Source: Chryseobacterium sp. Leaf394
GTDB lineage: Bacteria; Bacteroidota; Bacteroidia; Flavobacteriales; Weeksellaceae
Length of the DNA stretch: 64,000 nt
Assembly (NCBI RefSeq): GCF_001424105.1
Contig: NZ_LMQH01000010.1
Location: 71,567-135,566 of the forward strand
Direction of reading: 5' to 3'
Shown: positions 32,485 through 40,819 of the stretch, piece after piece
Layout of the letters: every line of letters begins with the position of its first letter
Numbering within the stretch: position 1 is the first letter of the stretch
The notes under the pieces: model-generated
What the model was told of the DNA's origin: nothing
What the model saw: the letters and a program-made list of their open reading frames with translations, nothing else
Database searches by the model: none
Program-made: the position numbers and the translations under genes

Positions 32485-32970
32485 TTATTTCAACGAATTT
32501 TTTTCGGTTGCGGTCATGGTTTTAGACTGCATTGCGAACTTTTTGATGTACGTTTTCAGAGCAGTATTCTGCTTTGAATAGTTGCTTAGAATGTATGCTT
32601 TATCTTCTTTTAAATTCTTTGAATAGCCAACGATTTTCGGAATGTTTTCCTGAACACTCATTCTGATTAACCGCAATTCAACGTTATTTGGATTAGATTT
32701 TATCACACTTTCTAATTCTGTAGCTCCAGATTTTACGAAAGATTTTCTTTTGTTTTTTTCGGTCGTCACCTTGGCTTCCAGAATTTCTGCAGCAGCTTTA
32801 TAACCTTTTGTTAATGCGTCTGAAGATGAACTTTTATCTGCTAATTCGATGAAGTTTTTTGCGCCTTCGTTTGAAGAATTGGCTTTTGAATACGCATTTC
32901 TCAGGGCATCCAAATCACCGCTCTGGAAAAATAAAAACAGTACTGTTATAAAAGAAAGTAAAAATTTCAT
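32485..32970 (-). CDS. Exported helical protein of unknown function
   Basis: This 161-residue protein has a short signal peptide (KFLLSFITVLFLFFQSG) and an otherwise alpha-helical, Lys/Ser/Asn-rich mature part (for example NAYSKANSSNEGAKNFIELA and AAAEILEAKVTTEKNKRKS). I do not recognise it. It is packed against the glycosyltransferase gene with no gap and belongs to the pigment operon, so an accessory periplasmic role is likely but unspecified. Confidence 0.7.
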   Translation of the reverse strand: MKFLLSFITVLFLFFQSGDLDALRNAYSKANSSNEGAKNFIELADKSSSSDALTKGYKAAAEILEAKVTTEKNKRKSFVKSGATELESVIKSNPNNVELRLIRMSVQENIPKIVGYSKNLKEDKAYILSNYSKQNTALKTYIKKFAMQSKTMTATEKNSLK

Positions 32971-33025
32971 GTGGAATTTTGTATTTAAATGTCACTTGGA
33001 ATCGCCGGATAAGCGATTCCATATA

Positions 33026-33400
33026 TTAAATTTTAGTATAATTAACAGACAGTTTTAATGCAATAGTCTCGCCAAAAGCAGTTGTATTTTTTACCTTCAC
33101 TTCGTTTTCAATTTCCTTGATGTCAAGCTGCATTGTAAGATCCGGCGTCTCAAACGGATTGATAATCGCCATAAATTTCACGTTGGATGCAGATTTCAAA
33201 AATAATTTCTTTCCTGTAAATTCCTCTGTAAGCTCTTTCACGATCTGCATCATACAAACGCCTGGTGTAACGGGATTTCCTGGGAAGTGGCCGTTAAAAA
33301 TATTGTGATCTTTATTCAGTTTAATATTTGCTGAAAAACTTCCGTTTTCTAATTTTTCAGAGCTTTCTAAAGTGTAAAAATCTGTAAGTATGGTCTGCAT
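33026..33400 (-). CDS. Hotdog-fold 3-hydroxyacyl-ACP dehydratase-like protein (FabZ/FabA type)
   Basis: This 124-residue hotdog protein has the FabZ hallmark FNGHFPGNPVTPGVCMMQ with the catalytic His. The usual catalytic Glu/Asp position falls in MQIVKELTEEF. It should dehydrate beta-hydroxyacyl-ACP to trans-enoyl-ACP, building the conjugated chain. It is one of three hotdog dehydratase-like proteins in the locus (others at 52378 and 52983) plus a thioesterase at 43207. It starts just downstream of the lipoprotein gene, within two bases of its stop codon. Confidence 0.82.
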   Translation of the reverse strand: MQTILTDFYTLESSEKLENGSFSANIKLNKDHNIFNGHFPGNPVTPGVCMMQIVKELTEEFTGKKLFLKSASNVKFMAIINPFETPDLTMQLDIKEIENEVKVKNTTAFGETIALKLSVNYTKI

Positions 33401-33401
33401 T

Positions 33402-34037
33402 TTATTCTGTTTCGGTTATTTGAAATAGTTTGATATCGATCTTAAAATCTTTGTGTTTAAGATGAATCGTCTCTGCAAAAGTAGGTTTTTTAGCTTCAAA
33501 ACTAAAATTGATCTTTTCCTTTCTGTTCCTGGTGTAAACAATTTGCGTGAGAAGAGAATTTTCTTTGTTAAAATACAGATAGTAATTTTTCCTGTTTAAT
33601 TCTGATCTGAAAATATTTGAGTTTTCATTTTCAAAACTTTCGGCAACAGGATATTTTTGTCTTAATAATTCCTGAAAATCATTTTTCAGAAAATTGATTA
33701 CCATTTTTTTGTTTAAATCTTCTAAAACATAATTCAGTTTAAAATCATTTTCAGAGATTTCAAAATCAATCATTTTGTTTCCAAAATCTGAGGTCATCAC
33801 AACCCTGTGTGTGGTTTCAGAGATTTTTTTAATGATAAGAATTCCGCTGATGTCGTTGCCGTAAACTTCCATTTGGCATTTGTAAACATAATCTTCGTTT
33901 GAAGAAAAGTACAGATTTTCAACTTCTTTTTCGGAGTTTGAAATTGGTTTTGCATCTGTCAGCTGATACGTTTTGCACGAAAACATCAGCAACAAAAATG
34001 AGCTATAAAGAAAACTCAGAAGCAGGAATCGGCGCAT
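33402..34037 (-). CDS. Outer-membrane lipoprotein, possibly LolB-like
   Basis: This lipoprotein of about 211 residues has signal peptide RRFLLLSFLYSSFLLLMFSC with a lipobox cysteine in MFSCKTYQ. The mature part is beta-rich (YKCQMEVYGNDISGILIIKK, then FLKNDFQELLRQKYPVAESF). Directly upstream is a LolA-like carrier gene, and the pair recalls LolA/LolB, with this protein as acceptor. That is inference from order and lipidation; sequence similarity to LolB is not obvious. The frame is open to 34061. I chose the Met at 34037 because it gives a proper signal peptide. It overlaps lolA's end by 35 bp. Confidence 0.72.
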   Translation of the reverse strand: MRRFLLLSFLYSSFLLLMFSCKTYQLTDAKPISNSEKEVENLYFSSNEDYVYKCQMEVYGNDISGILIIKKISETTHRVVMTSDFGNKMIDFEISENDFKLNYVLEDLNKKMVINFLKNDFQELLRQKYPVAESFENENSNIFRSELNRKNYYLYFNKENSLLTQIVYTRNRKEKINFSFEAKKPTFAETIHLKHKDFKIDIKLFQITETE

Positions 34038-34629
34038 TGATTTTGGTGTTTTTAAAAACAATATTTGTAGTATCTCCTGAAGCCTCGGTCATATTTACCT
34101 GAGAAACTGTCGACTGATTTTTAGGAAAATGAAGTTCGATTTGCTTAATGTACTTCAGCAACTGCGCAGATTTCGGGGTAAATTTCGCGATATTTGAATT
34201 TGAATTTTTCATATAAACCACAGAAAATTCAGGGTCGCTGAACATTTTTCCGTTTGAACTTCCGACAATCAGTTTATTGATTTTTTCAAACGTTTTACTC
34301 TTTGCATCTACCGACGATTTTTTCCCTTGGTCGTTGATGAAAATTTTGTTTTCCTTAAAGATAATGCTGTATTGATAGGGTTTTGTGTATTTCCAGCTTA
34401 GTGTATTTGGCGATTTTAAAGACATTCGTCCCTGCGTAACAATGTTTTTATCTAAAAAATCCATTTTTTTTGTCTGAACGAAATCACTTTGCAAGGTTTT
34501 AATTTCCCTTGTTTCAGCAGAAATTTTTGTCACAAATGCTTTGGATTCGGCACCCGTCATTGCCGTAGTTTGGGCAAAAACAAAACCTGAAATTAATAAA
34601 AAGGCGAAGAAAGCTATATTTTTAAACAT
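34003..34629 (-). CDS. LolA-like periplasmic lipoprotein carrier
   Basis: This 208-residue periplasmic protein has signal peptide KNIAFFAFLLISGFVFAQ. It shows the LolA pattern: TREIKTLQSDFVQTKKMDFL, MSLKSPNTLSWKYTKPYQYS and KIFINDQGKKSSVDAKSKTF. The half-barrel fold would bind a hydrophobic ligand. In aryl-polyene and flexirubin loci a LolA paralogue is thought to shuttle the pigment lipid from inner to outer membrane; here it may serve the same job alongside the MMPL exporter. Its start overlaps the end of the deacetylase gene by one base. Confidence 0.88.
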   Translation of the reverse strand: MFKNIAFFAFLLISGFVFAQTTAMTGAESKAFVTKISAETREIKTLQSDFVQTKKMDFLDKNIVTQGRMSLKSPNTLSWKYTKPYQYSIIFKENKIFINDQGKKSSVDAKSKTFEKINKLIVGSSNGKMFSDPEFSVVYMKNSNSNIAKFTPKSAQLLKYIKQIELHFPKNQSTVSQVNMTEASGDTTNIVFKNTKINAPIPASEFSL

Positions 34630-35378
34630 TATTTTTCCGATTTAATGATTGAATCAATCGTGAAAGTTGAATATTTTTCACGCTCCAAAAATAACAATAA
34701 ATCAACCAAAACATTGTACGTTTTCTCAGAAGTGTCGTGAAGCAGGATTATGCTTCCTTTTTTTAAATTTTTGGTTACTTTCTTTAAAATTTTCTTCTCA
34801 TCCGGAATCACCGTGTCCAGTGAACGGACATTCCAGCCGATGCTTTTTTTCGCGGTTTTCGTAATGGCTTTTGCAATATTCGGATTGGTCACTCCAAAAG
34901 GAGGACGGTACAAATTGGTTTTAATATTGCCAATTTTCAACATTACATCATCACATTTTTTAATTTCCTCAATCATTTTTGAAGTCGATAAAAATCCGGT
35001 ATTATTTGAATGTGAAAAAGTGTGATTGCCCACTGTATGGCCTTCTGCAACGATTCTTTGGAACGTTTCAGGATATTTTTTAATCTGTTTTCCGATGCAG
35101 AAAAAGGTAGCTTTGATGTTATTTTCTTTTAAAACATCTAAAAATTTCGGAGTAAATTCTGTCGGTCCATCATCAAAAGTCAAGGCGACTTCTTTGATTT
35201 TTGTCCGCTTATGAGTGAAACTGTTAACAAAATATCCCAACTGAATGTCAAACGAACCCCAGATAACAACTGCTGAAAAAAGGATGAAACAAAAGATATA
35301 TACCCAAACTGTTCCCTGAAATGCGTAAACAAAGGCATTCAGGAAAAGATAGAAGATGATAAATGGGTAGTGCTTCAT
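34629..35378 (-). CDS. Polysaccharide deacetylase (NodB-type) family protein
   Basis: This 249-residue membrane-anchored protein has two N-terminal hydrophobic segments (FIIFYLFLNAFVYAFQG and VYIFCFILFSAVVIWGS). The NodB catalytic domain follows, with KEVALTFDDGPTEFTPKFLD carrying the metal-binding and base aspartates. Zinc-binding histidines are in VGNHTFSHSNN. NLYRPPFGVTNPN and SIILLHDTSE complete the motifs. Family members remove N-acetyl groups from chitin-like or peptidoglycan glycans. Its substrate in the pigment locus is unknown. It is coupled to the downstream lolA-like gene by a one-base overlap. Confidence 0.9.
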   Translation of the reverse strand: MKHYPFIIFYLFLNAFVYAFQGTVWVYIFCFILFSAVVIWGSFDIQLGYFVNSFTHKRTKIKEVALTFDDGPTEFTPKFLDVLKENNIKATFFCIGKQIKKYPETFQRIVAEGHTVGNHTFSHSNNTGFLSTSKMIEEIKKCDDVMLKIGNIKTNLYRPPFGVTNPNIAKAITKTAKKSIGWNVRSLDTVIPDEKKILKKVTKNLKKGSIILLHDTSEKTYNVLVDLLLFLEREKYSTFTIDSIIKSEK

Positions 35379-35392
35379 TTTTAAATTATCAG

Positions 35393-37159
35393 TTAATCTG
35401 GCTGTTCGCCAATTTCTCTTTTCACGTATTCAGACAATTTCTTTTTTGCATACGCATCAAAATAATATATTGAATAATCGTCTTTTACATCCTCCAAAAC
35501 CTCGTAAGCATTTGCAAACTCCAAACCATCTTCTTTTACAACATAAACATTATTGCCATAAAATGCATATGCAACGCTATCATATAAAGGCTTTCTGCAA
35601 ATTAAATCATATTCAAAAGTTAATGGCTCATCTTCATTCAAATATTTTAGAGCCCAGAAATCGCCTCTTCTTAAAGCATAAATATTTTTAGATAAAAACA
35701 GAGCGTCATTGTAATTTTCCATTTCAACAATCCATACATCTGGAACGCCAGAATTTATTACACCAAGCAAACCATCTTTTTCTACCTTAAGGATTTTATC
35801 TGAGTCCAAACTATTGCTCAGGATTACCATCTCCGAAATCTGGTCATATTCGAAATCTAAACGTAAGTCACCTGTGGCGAGATGTAAAAGAGCTTTCTTT
35901 TTGTTCTTAAGGATGACCAAAGCTTCGGGAAGATAGTCTGTTCTAACGATTTTATCAAAGTCATCCACCAAAAGATTTCCTTTTGAACCAAATATTTTGT
36001 GTTTCTGCTGGTTTTTGTGAGGCTTTACCAAAATATGATTATAGCTCAATCCTTCAAGTGCATTTTCAGGATAATCCCCAACGTAGACAAAATTTCTGGT
36101 GAAGATTTTGTGCGCCTTTTGCCCGTTTACTTTTGTGTTAAAATAACTCGTTTTAGATTCAAACGGATTGTCGGATATAAAATCAATTTTCACTTCGCCG
36201 TTAGATGTAATCAGGCCGTATTTGTCGTTGAGTTTTGCAGTGAAAATTTCGTTGTTGCCGTCATTTTCCAAAAAAATCATTTCTTCATACAAAGGCTCGA
36301 GAACAACTTTACCTTTCAAGTTTATCAGTCCAAATTTTTCGCCCGTCTTTACAATGGCTGTCTGATAAATTTCGAAATCGTACGCATCATCAAAAATTAA
36401 GGGAATAATCTCTTCACCTCGCTTATCTACATAGCCATACTTTTCGTTTTTCACAACTACGGCAAGGTCTGTATAGTAATCATACGCATAAAATGCGTCG
36501 TAAAACGGCTGAATTAGTACATTTCCATTTTCATCTTTAAGTCCCCAAAGTTCATTTTCTTCGAAAATTTCCACTTGATTTGGCTCGATATGTTCCTGCC
36601 AGATATGTTTCCAACCGTAATCGTAGTCTACATAATTCAAAAGTTCCCTGAAATTGCTAAATCCTAAAATTGATTCAGTGGTGAATTGCTTGGCATCCAG
36701 CAAAGTCGCATCATTAGCTTCTATAGCCTGATGAAAAACGTTATTATTATGTTGAATATCTTTTAAAAGTTGCTGTGCCTGTTCCTCATGCGAGATATCG
36801 TTCATATTGAAAACATCCCATGCATCGATATGGAAATAGGGTTGCTTCAGCTTGTCAAGATAATTGAATAAATTCTCTTTGGCCTCCGAAAATTTTTCGA
36901 AATCGTCAATTAGATTTGAATTTTCTAAAAACTCATAGAGCTTTTTAAAATTTTCAATACCAGCTTGAGCATCAAAATAAAGCCCGAAATTATCAGGCTC
37001 TGTGTGGTCATTGTAAATATTTCCTGCAACAAAACCTTCACCCGTGAAGAGACTTTGAAGAAGCAGAGGGACGTCATAGCCCCATTCTACCATCATCACA
37101 TCACTTTCACTGGCATCCGATGGATTTGATGCATTGTAAATGTAAATTCTGTGTGACAT
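35393..37159 (-). CDS. WG-repeat protein embedded in the pigment operon
   Basis: This 588-residue protein has an alpha-helical N-terminal region of about 190 residues. At least three WG-type repeats follow, for example ENELWGLKDENGNVLIQPFY, then NEKYGYVDKRGEEIIPLIFD and GEKFGLINLKGKVVLEPLY. WG repeats form beta-propeller-like folds used in binding. No signal peptide is visible, so it is probably cytoplasmic. The gene lies in the same direction as its neighbours (14 bp before the deacetylase gene), yet has no obvious pigment role, so it may be a cargo gene in the operon. Family assignment is by repeat pattern only. Confidence 0.78.
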   Translation of the reverse strand: MSHRIYIYNASNPSDASESDVMMVEWGYDVPLLLQSLFTGEGFVAGNIYNDHTEPDNFGLYFDAQAGIENFKKLYEFLENSNLIDDFEKFSEAKENLFNYLDKLKQPYFHIDAWDVFNMNDISHEEQAQQLLKDIQHNNNVFHQAIEANDATLLDAKQFTTESILGFSNFRELLNYVDYDYGWKHIWQEHIEPNQVEIFEENELWGLKDENGNVLIQPFYDAFYAYDYYTDLAVVVKNEKYGYVDKRGEEIIPLIFDDAYDFEIYQTAIVKTGEKFGLINLKGKVVLEPLYEEMIFLENDGNNEIFTAKLNDKYGLITSNGEVKIDFISDNPFESKTSYFNTKVNGQKAHKIFTRNFVYVGDYPENALEGLSYNHILVKPHKNQQKHKIFGSKGNLLVDDFDKIVRTDYLPEALVILKNKKKALLHLATGDLRLDFEYDQISEMVILSNSLDSDKILKVEKDGLLGVINSGVPDVWIVEMENYNDALFLSKNIYALRRGDFWALKYLNEDEPLTFEYDLICRKPLYDSVAYAFYGNNVYVVKEDGLEFANAYEVLEDVKDDYSIYYFDAYAKKKLSEYVKREIGEQPD

Positions 37160-37210
37160 TTCACCTTTGTTTTTGTGTTTTTTATTTGAACAGTTTTATC
37201 TGTTGTTTTT

Positions 37211-38272
37211 TTATGCTTTCTCCAGCAAAACCAAACTGTGGTCAATTCCTCCCAAATGATTGTAGAGAAGAATATTTTGAATGCTTTCTTTTTTCATATC
37301 ATTAATTTTCATCACTTCCGGAATCACCTGATTTTTCAGAATCTGACAGGCCATAAATGTAGAAAAACCGCTTGCTGTATTGAATTCTCCACTCAAGTGT
37401 TTATAATAAAGTAATGAAGAATTTGGAAACAATTGCGATGCATTTTTGTAATAATCATCCGATTCTGAATCTCCGCTGAAACCTAAAATAACAGCATCAA
37501 TCTCTTCATTTTTCAAATTATTCTTAATTAAAAAATCTTCAATGAATGGTTGAATTTCATTAAGTTCTAATGAGTTAACAATTTGAATATCTTTTAATTG
37601 TGCATAAGAAGCTTCAGTTTTGTCTTTTCCTAAAACAAAAAAGCTTGAGCCTTCGCCCCAAATCACACCTTCCGTCGTTGAATTTAAATAATCAACCGGA
37701 AGATTTTCTTCTTTTTTAATGGAATTGCTCAATTTATAGAGCTCCATCGTTCTGTCCGTTTGTTCATCTGTTGAACCGACAAGAACATTTTCTGCCTCAC
37801 CATCCAAAATCTGAAGTTTCGCATCCAGCATTGAAAATTCGAGTGAAGATGAACTGTTGACGTATGTGAAATTATAGCCGTGACATTGCAATCCCAGAGC
37901 AATTTGCCCGGAAACTGTATTGTGTGTCGATTGGATGAAAAAAGTTGGCGTCAGAAATTCTTCATTGTTTTCCAAAACATTTTTCAGGAACTTTTCAGAA
38001 TCCTGAGAACAGCCCATTCCGGTTCCGACAATAATGGAATCGGGTTTTTCAATTCCTGCTTCCTGTAACGCTTTTGTGGAAGCTACGGAACTCATTTTTA
38101 CTGTTTTAGACATTCTTCTGCTCATCGCTGGCGGAATGAATTCTTTATAATTGGGCTCGACGGCTTTTAAAATCTGAACTGAATTTTCAGGTTTTAAAGT
38201 GTCGAAAAAATTTTCGTTTAAAGTGTCCTGAACCGAGATGCAGGCGACACTGTTGATGTAAACTGCACTCAT
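37211..38272 (-). CDS. Catalytically dead ketosynthase, chain-length-factor-like
   Basis: This 353-residue protein has the ketosynthase fold but lacks all three catalytic residues. The nucleophile Cys position falls in TYVNSSSSLEFSMLDA, the first His position in ILGFSGDSESDDYY and the second in KHLSGEFNTASGFST, where Glu replaces His. That pattern matches chain-length factors of type II polyketide synthases. The neighbouring active ketosynthase overlaps it by one base (TAATG junction), as expected for an obligate heterodimer pair. The likely role is to set polyene length with the adjacent synthase. Inference is strong from residues plus context. Confidence 0.82.
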   Translation of the reverse strand: MSAVYINSVACISVQDTLNENFFDTLKPENSVQILKAVEPNYKEFIPPAMSRRMSKTVKMSSVASTKALQEAGIEKPDSIIVGTGMGCSQDSEKFLKNVLENNEEFLTPTFFIQSTHNTVSGQIALGLQCHGYNFTYVNSSSSLEFSMLDAKLQILDGEAENVLVGSTDEQTDRTMELYKLSNSIKKEENLPVDYLNSTTEGVIWGEGSSFFVLGKDKTEASYAQLKDIQIVNSLELNEIQPFIEDFLIKNNLKNEEIDAVILGFSGDSESDDYYKNASQLFPNSSLLYYKHLSGEFNTASGFSTFMACQILKNQVIPEVMKINDMKKESIQNILLYNHLGGIDHSLVLLEKA

Positions 38273-39468
38273 TATTTAGAAAAAATTAAAGTTGAACAGT
38301 TTCCGCCAAATCCAAATGAATTGGAAAGTACGTGATTGATATTTTTCTCTTTCAGTTCGGTAACCGGCGTCAAATCAAATTCTTCCATTTTAGTTTTGAA
38401 ATTTAAATTTGGAAAAATCAAATTGTTCTGCATCGCCAAAATTGAATAAACCGCTTCAATTCCCGCCGCTGCCGCCAAAGTATGGCCAGTAAACGCCTTA
38501 GTAGAACTGAATTCCGGAACCTGGTTTTCACCAAAAATCCGAATCATCGCAATACCTTCAGACAAATCATTATTCGGAGTCGCCGTTCCGTGAACGTTGA
38601 TGTAATCGATGTTTTCTTTTTTTAAACCTGAAACTTTCAAAGCTTTTTCCATTGCTAAAAAAGCGCCTTGTCCGTTTTCCGAGGATGCGGTTTGGTGGTG
38701 TGCATCGTTGGCATTTCCATAACCAGAAAGATAAGCGAGCACTTTTTTGTTTTCTTTTTTGACAATTTCATCAGATTCCAAAATCAGGAAAGCGGCTGCT
38801 TCGCCCAGGTTCAGACCTTTTCTGTCGTTGTCGAAAGGCGTGTTGTAAGAATCTGTGAGAATCATCAGCGTATTAAAACCATTCAAAGTAAACTTCGAAA
38901 GTGAATCTGTTCCGCCGACAATCACTCGGTCAAGAACGCCGTTTTTGATGAGTTTTGCGCCCATCATAATTGCATTGGCTGCAGACGAACAGGCTGTGCT
39001 GATGGTAGAAACCATTCCTTTCAGTCCCAACATTTCTGCAATCGCCAAAGATGAATTTCCGGCATCGTGAGCGTCGATGTATTTTTGCTTTTCAGGGAAA
39101 TCTTCGTAGGTGTAGAAATACTTTTCGGTGATGTCCATTCCGCCCACGCTGGTGGAGGATATGAGTCCGGTTTTGTAGTCGTTGATATCCGAAATTCCGG
39201 CGCTTTCTACCGCTTCTTTTGCGGCCACCATTCCCAACAAAGCGGTTCTTGTGACATTGTTATCTTCATCCAGCTGAAGTTTCTGCACAAGTTCTTCATT
39301 AGACAATTTTATCTCGCCTGTTTTGATGCTTCCGGCGTGGCGTGTTTCAAACAGTTCGATGTCTGAAATGCCGTGTTTACCGGTCATAAGCGAAATAAAA
39401 TTTTCCCCGACATTGTTACCAATGGAGGAAATGATGCCCATCCCTGTAATGGCAATTTTTTGACTCAT
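38272..39468 (-). CDS. Beta-ketoacyl-ACP synthase, probable active partner of the chain-length factor
   Basis: This ketosynthase of about 398 residues has nucleophile Cys160 in VSTISTACSSAANAIM. The histidines lie in VHGTATPNNDLSEG and KAFTGHTLAAAAGIEAV, and the ending NSFGFGGNCSTLIFS is typical. All catalytic residues are kept. It is coupled by a one-base stop-start overlap to the dead ketosynthase downstream, arguing for a KS/CLF heterodimer that makes the aryl polyene. The frame is open to 39486, but the ATG at 39468 (MSQKIAITGMG) lies outside the upstream repeat and matches normal family N-termini. Confidence 0.92.
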   Translation of the reverse strand: MSQKIAITGMGIISSIGNNVGENFISLMTGKHGISDIELFETRHAGSIKTGEIKLSNEELVQKLQLDEDNNVTRTALLGMVAAKEAVESAGISDINDYKTGLISSTSVGGMDITEKYFYTYEDFPEKQKYIDAHDAGNSSLAIAEMLGLKGMVSTISTACSSAANAIMMGAKLIKNGVLDRVIVGGTDSLSKFTLNGFNTLMILTDSYNTPFDNDRKGLNLGEAAAFLILESDEIVKKENKKVLAYLSGYGNANDAHHQTASSENGQGAFLAMEKALKVSGLKKENIDYINVHGTATPNNDLSEGIAMIRIFGENQVPEFSSTKAFTGHTLAAAAGIEAVYSILAMQNNLIFPNLNFKTKMEEFDLTPVTELKEKNINHVLSNSFGFGGNCSTLIFSK

Positions 39469-39477
39469 CCCTTTATA

Positions 39478-39545
39478 ATGTACCAATGTATCAATTTAAC
39501 AGTGTAACAATATTGGTACATTGCTAGATTGATACATTGTTAGAT
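39478..39545. repeat. Inverted 8-bp-unit tandem repeat element, copy C
   Basis: TACCAATG-TATCAATT-TAACAGTG and TAACAAT are mirrored by CATTGCTA-GATTGATA-CATTGTTA. It separates the ketosynthase from the ACP gene. Confidence 0.75.
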
Positions 39546-39549
39546 TGAA

Positions 39550-39807
39550 TTATTTTGTTCTGTTTTCTTCGATGTATTTTGCCATCACTTCGATGGATTG
39601 GAAGATTTCTTTTCCTTTTTTCGGGTCTGATAATTTGATTCCGTAGTCTTTGTCTAGAAGTACGATTAATTCCAAAGCGTCGATAGAATCCAAACCAAGA
39701 CCGCCACCGAAAAGTGGGTCAGTATCTTTGATTTCTTCTACTGCAACGTCCTCAAGATTAAGAACTTCTATGATTTTGTTTTTTAATTCTAATTTTAAAT
39801 CTTCCAT
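39550..39807 (-). CDS. Acyl carrier protein
   Basis: This 85-residue acidic ACP has the phosphopantetheine serine at residue 41 in GGGLGLDSIDALELIVLLDK. It also has KDYGIKLSDPKKGKEIFQ, a helix III pattern seen in polyketide and aryl-polyene ACPs. It lies between the KS-like fragment gene and the KS/CLF pair and is probably the carrier for polyene synthesis. It differs clearly from the ACP at 26024-26275. Confidence 0.93.
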   Translation of the reverse strand: MEDLKLELKNKIIEVLNLEDVAVEEIKDTDPLFGGGLGLDSIDALELIVLLDKDYGIKLSDPKKGKEIFQSIEVMAKYIEENRTK

Positions 39808-39819
39808 TTTTCAAAAATT

Positions 39820-39897
39820 TACCAATGTATCAATGTATCAGTTTACCAATTGGAACTGAAGTAGTGCTACATTGTTATACTGTTATATTGTTAAATT
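39820..39897. repeat. Inverted 8-bp-unit tandem repeat element, copy D
   Basis: TACCAATG-TATCAATG-TATCAGTT-TACCAATT is mirrored by CTACATTGTTATACTGTTATAT-like units ending CATTG/TATTGTTA. It lies directly before the ACP start and ends at the stop codon of the preceding gene. Confidence 0.75.
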
Positions 39898-40435
39898 ACG
39901 TAGTTAGCAAATATACAAAAGCTTTATAACTTTCCTGATATAGTTCGACCCAGCCACACAAGACTTTTTCAGCTTTCCCTGATTGCAGAATCTGTGCCGC
40001 GTATGAATTCAAAAATTTTTCATCAAATTCATCTAAAACGAAAAAAGCATTTTCGGTCTGCATTTTATGTTTAATGCTTATTTCACCGACGCAAATATTC
40101 GGTAAAGTGTACACAAAAACGGCAGGACTCGGGAAATAATTTTCCTCGGAATTAATGCTTTCCTGATATTTGAAATCGGTGTCGAGGCTTGAGGATTTGT
40201 TGGCAAAAACCAAAGCAGTATTGCTGTGGTCATCGTTTTTCAAAATCATTTCGGATGCCAGAAAAGCGAGTTTGCTGAGATTATCCATCTTATGAAATTT
40301 TGGATAGTTCAGTTCTAAAGTTTTGTAAGCTTCTTTTGCAAAGTCTGAGAAATTTTCGGTTTCGGATTCAAAAATAATTTGGTCGTCGAGGATTATTTTT
40401 GAGCTTTCTATGTTGCAGATATGTGTTTTCTTCAT
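39896..40435 (-). CDS. Short ketosynthase-like protein (beta-ketoacyl synthase N-terminal half only)
   Basis: This 179-residue protein resembles the N-terminal half of ketosynthases. [18 protein letters not shown] recalls the strand-loop segment, and [20 protein letters not shown] recalls the substrate-binding helix before the nucleophile. It then ends with [21 protein letters not shown] typical active-site Cys motif is absent and the protein is half the usual length. Short KS-like genes occur in aryl-polyene operons, perhaps as accessory subunits, so this need not be a truncation. It overlaps the next upstream gene by four bases (ATGA junction). Confidence 0.65.
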   Translation of the reverse strand: MKKTHICNIESSKIILDDQIIFESETENFSDFAKEAYKTLELNYPKFHKMDNLSKLAFLASEMILKNDDHSNTALVFANKSSSLDTDFKYQESINSEENYFPSPAVFVYTLPNICVGEISIKHKMQTENAFFVLDEFDEKFLNSYAAQILQSGKAEKVLCGWVELYQESYKAFVYLLTT

Positions 40436-40671
40436 TGATTAAACTTCTGCATTAATCTTTCTTTTACCTCTTCCCAAGTTTGAGAATCTGTTTTTACGTT
40501 TAAGTGTTTTTGGAGTTCTTTTTCAATTTGATTATAAATTGAGCTCAAAACCGCAGGATAATTATCTTCCTGCTCTTCAGCTTCAATAATTCGTATGAAA
40601 ATATTTAAAATTCTTTTATCGGCAATATCGACAAAATCGTGAATTTTCTTTTTTATTTCTGCAGATTCCAT
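40432..40671 (-). CDS. Small helical protein, antitoxin-like N-terminus
   Basis: This 79-residue protein has no recognised function. The N-terminal part [20 protein letters not shown] resembles the start of Bacteroidetes addiction-module antitoxin-like proteins (which have a VDIADERIL-type segment). The C-terminal [13 protein letters not shown] is also reminiscent. No toxin gene follows; instead it overlaps the KS-like gene by four bases, so it heads the distal part of the - strand operon. It may be a domesticated or unrelated small protein. The antitoxin resemblance is weak. Confidence 0.55.
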   Translation of the reverse strand: MESAEIKKKIHDFVDIADKRILNIFIRIIEAEEQEDNYPAVLSSIYNQIEKELQKHLNVKTDSQTWEEVKERLMQKFNQ

Positions 40672-40819
40672 TTTCTAAACTTTAATTATTTAAAAGTACG
40701 AATAATTTTATGTTCCAAGATCTGTTCCTCATTTGAGATACTTAAAAAAAATTAATTATCACTTATAAATGATTTTAAATTATCTTTGAATTTAAATACT
40801 TAATATAAAAAAAATAAAT

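Noticed and set aside
34003..34061. 59-base overlap between two - strand genes as a possible frameshift
   Set aside because: Both proteins have their own signal peptides and complete domains; the overlap shrinks to 35 bases with the better start at 34037.
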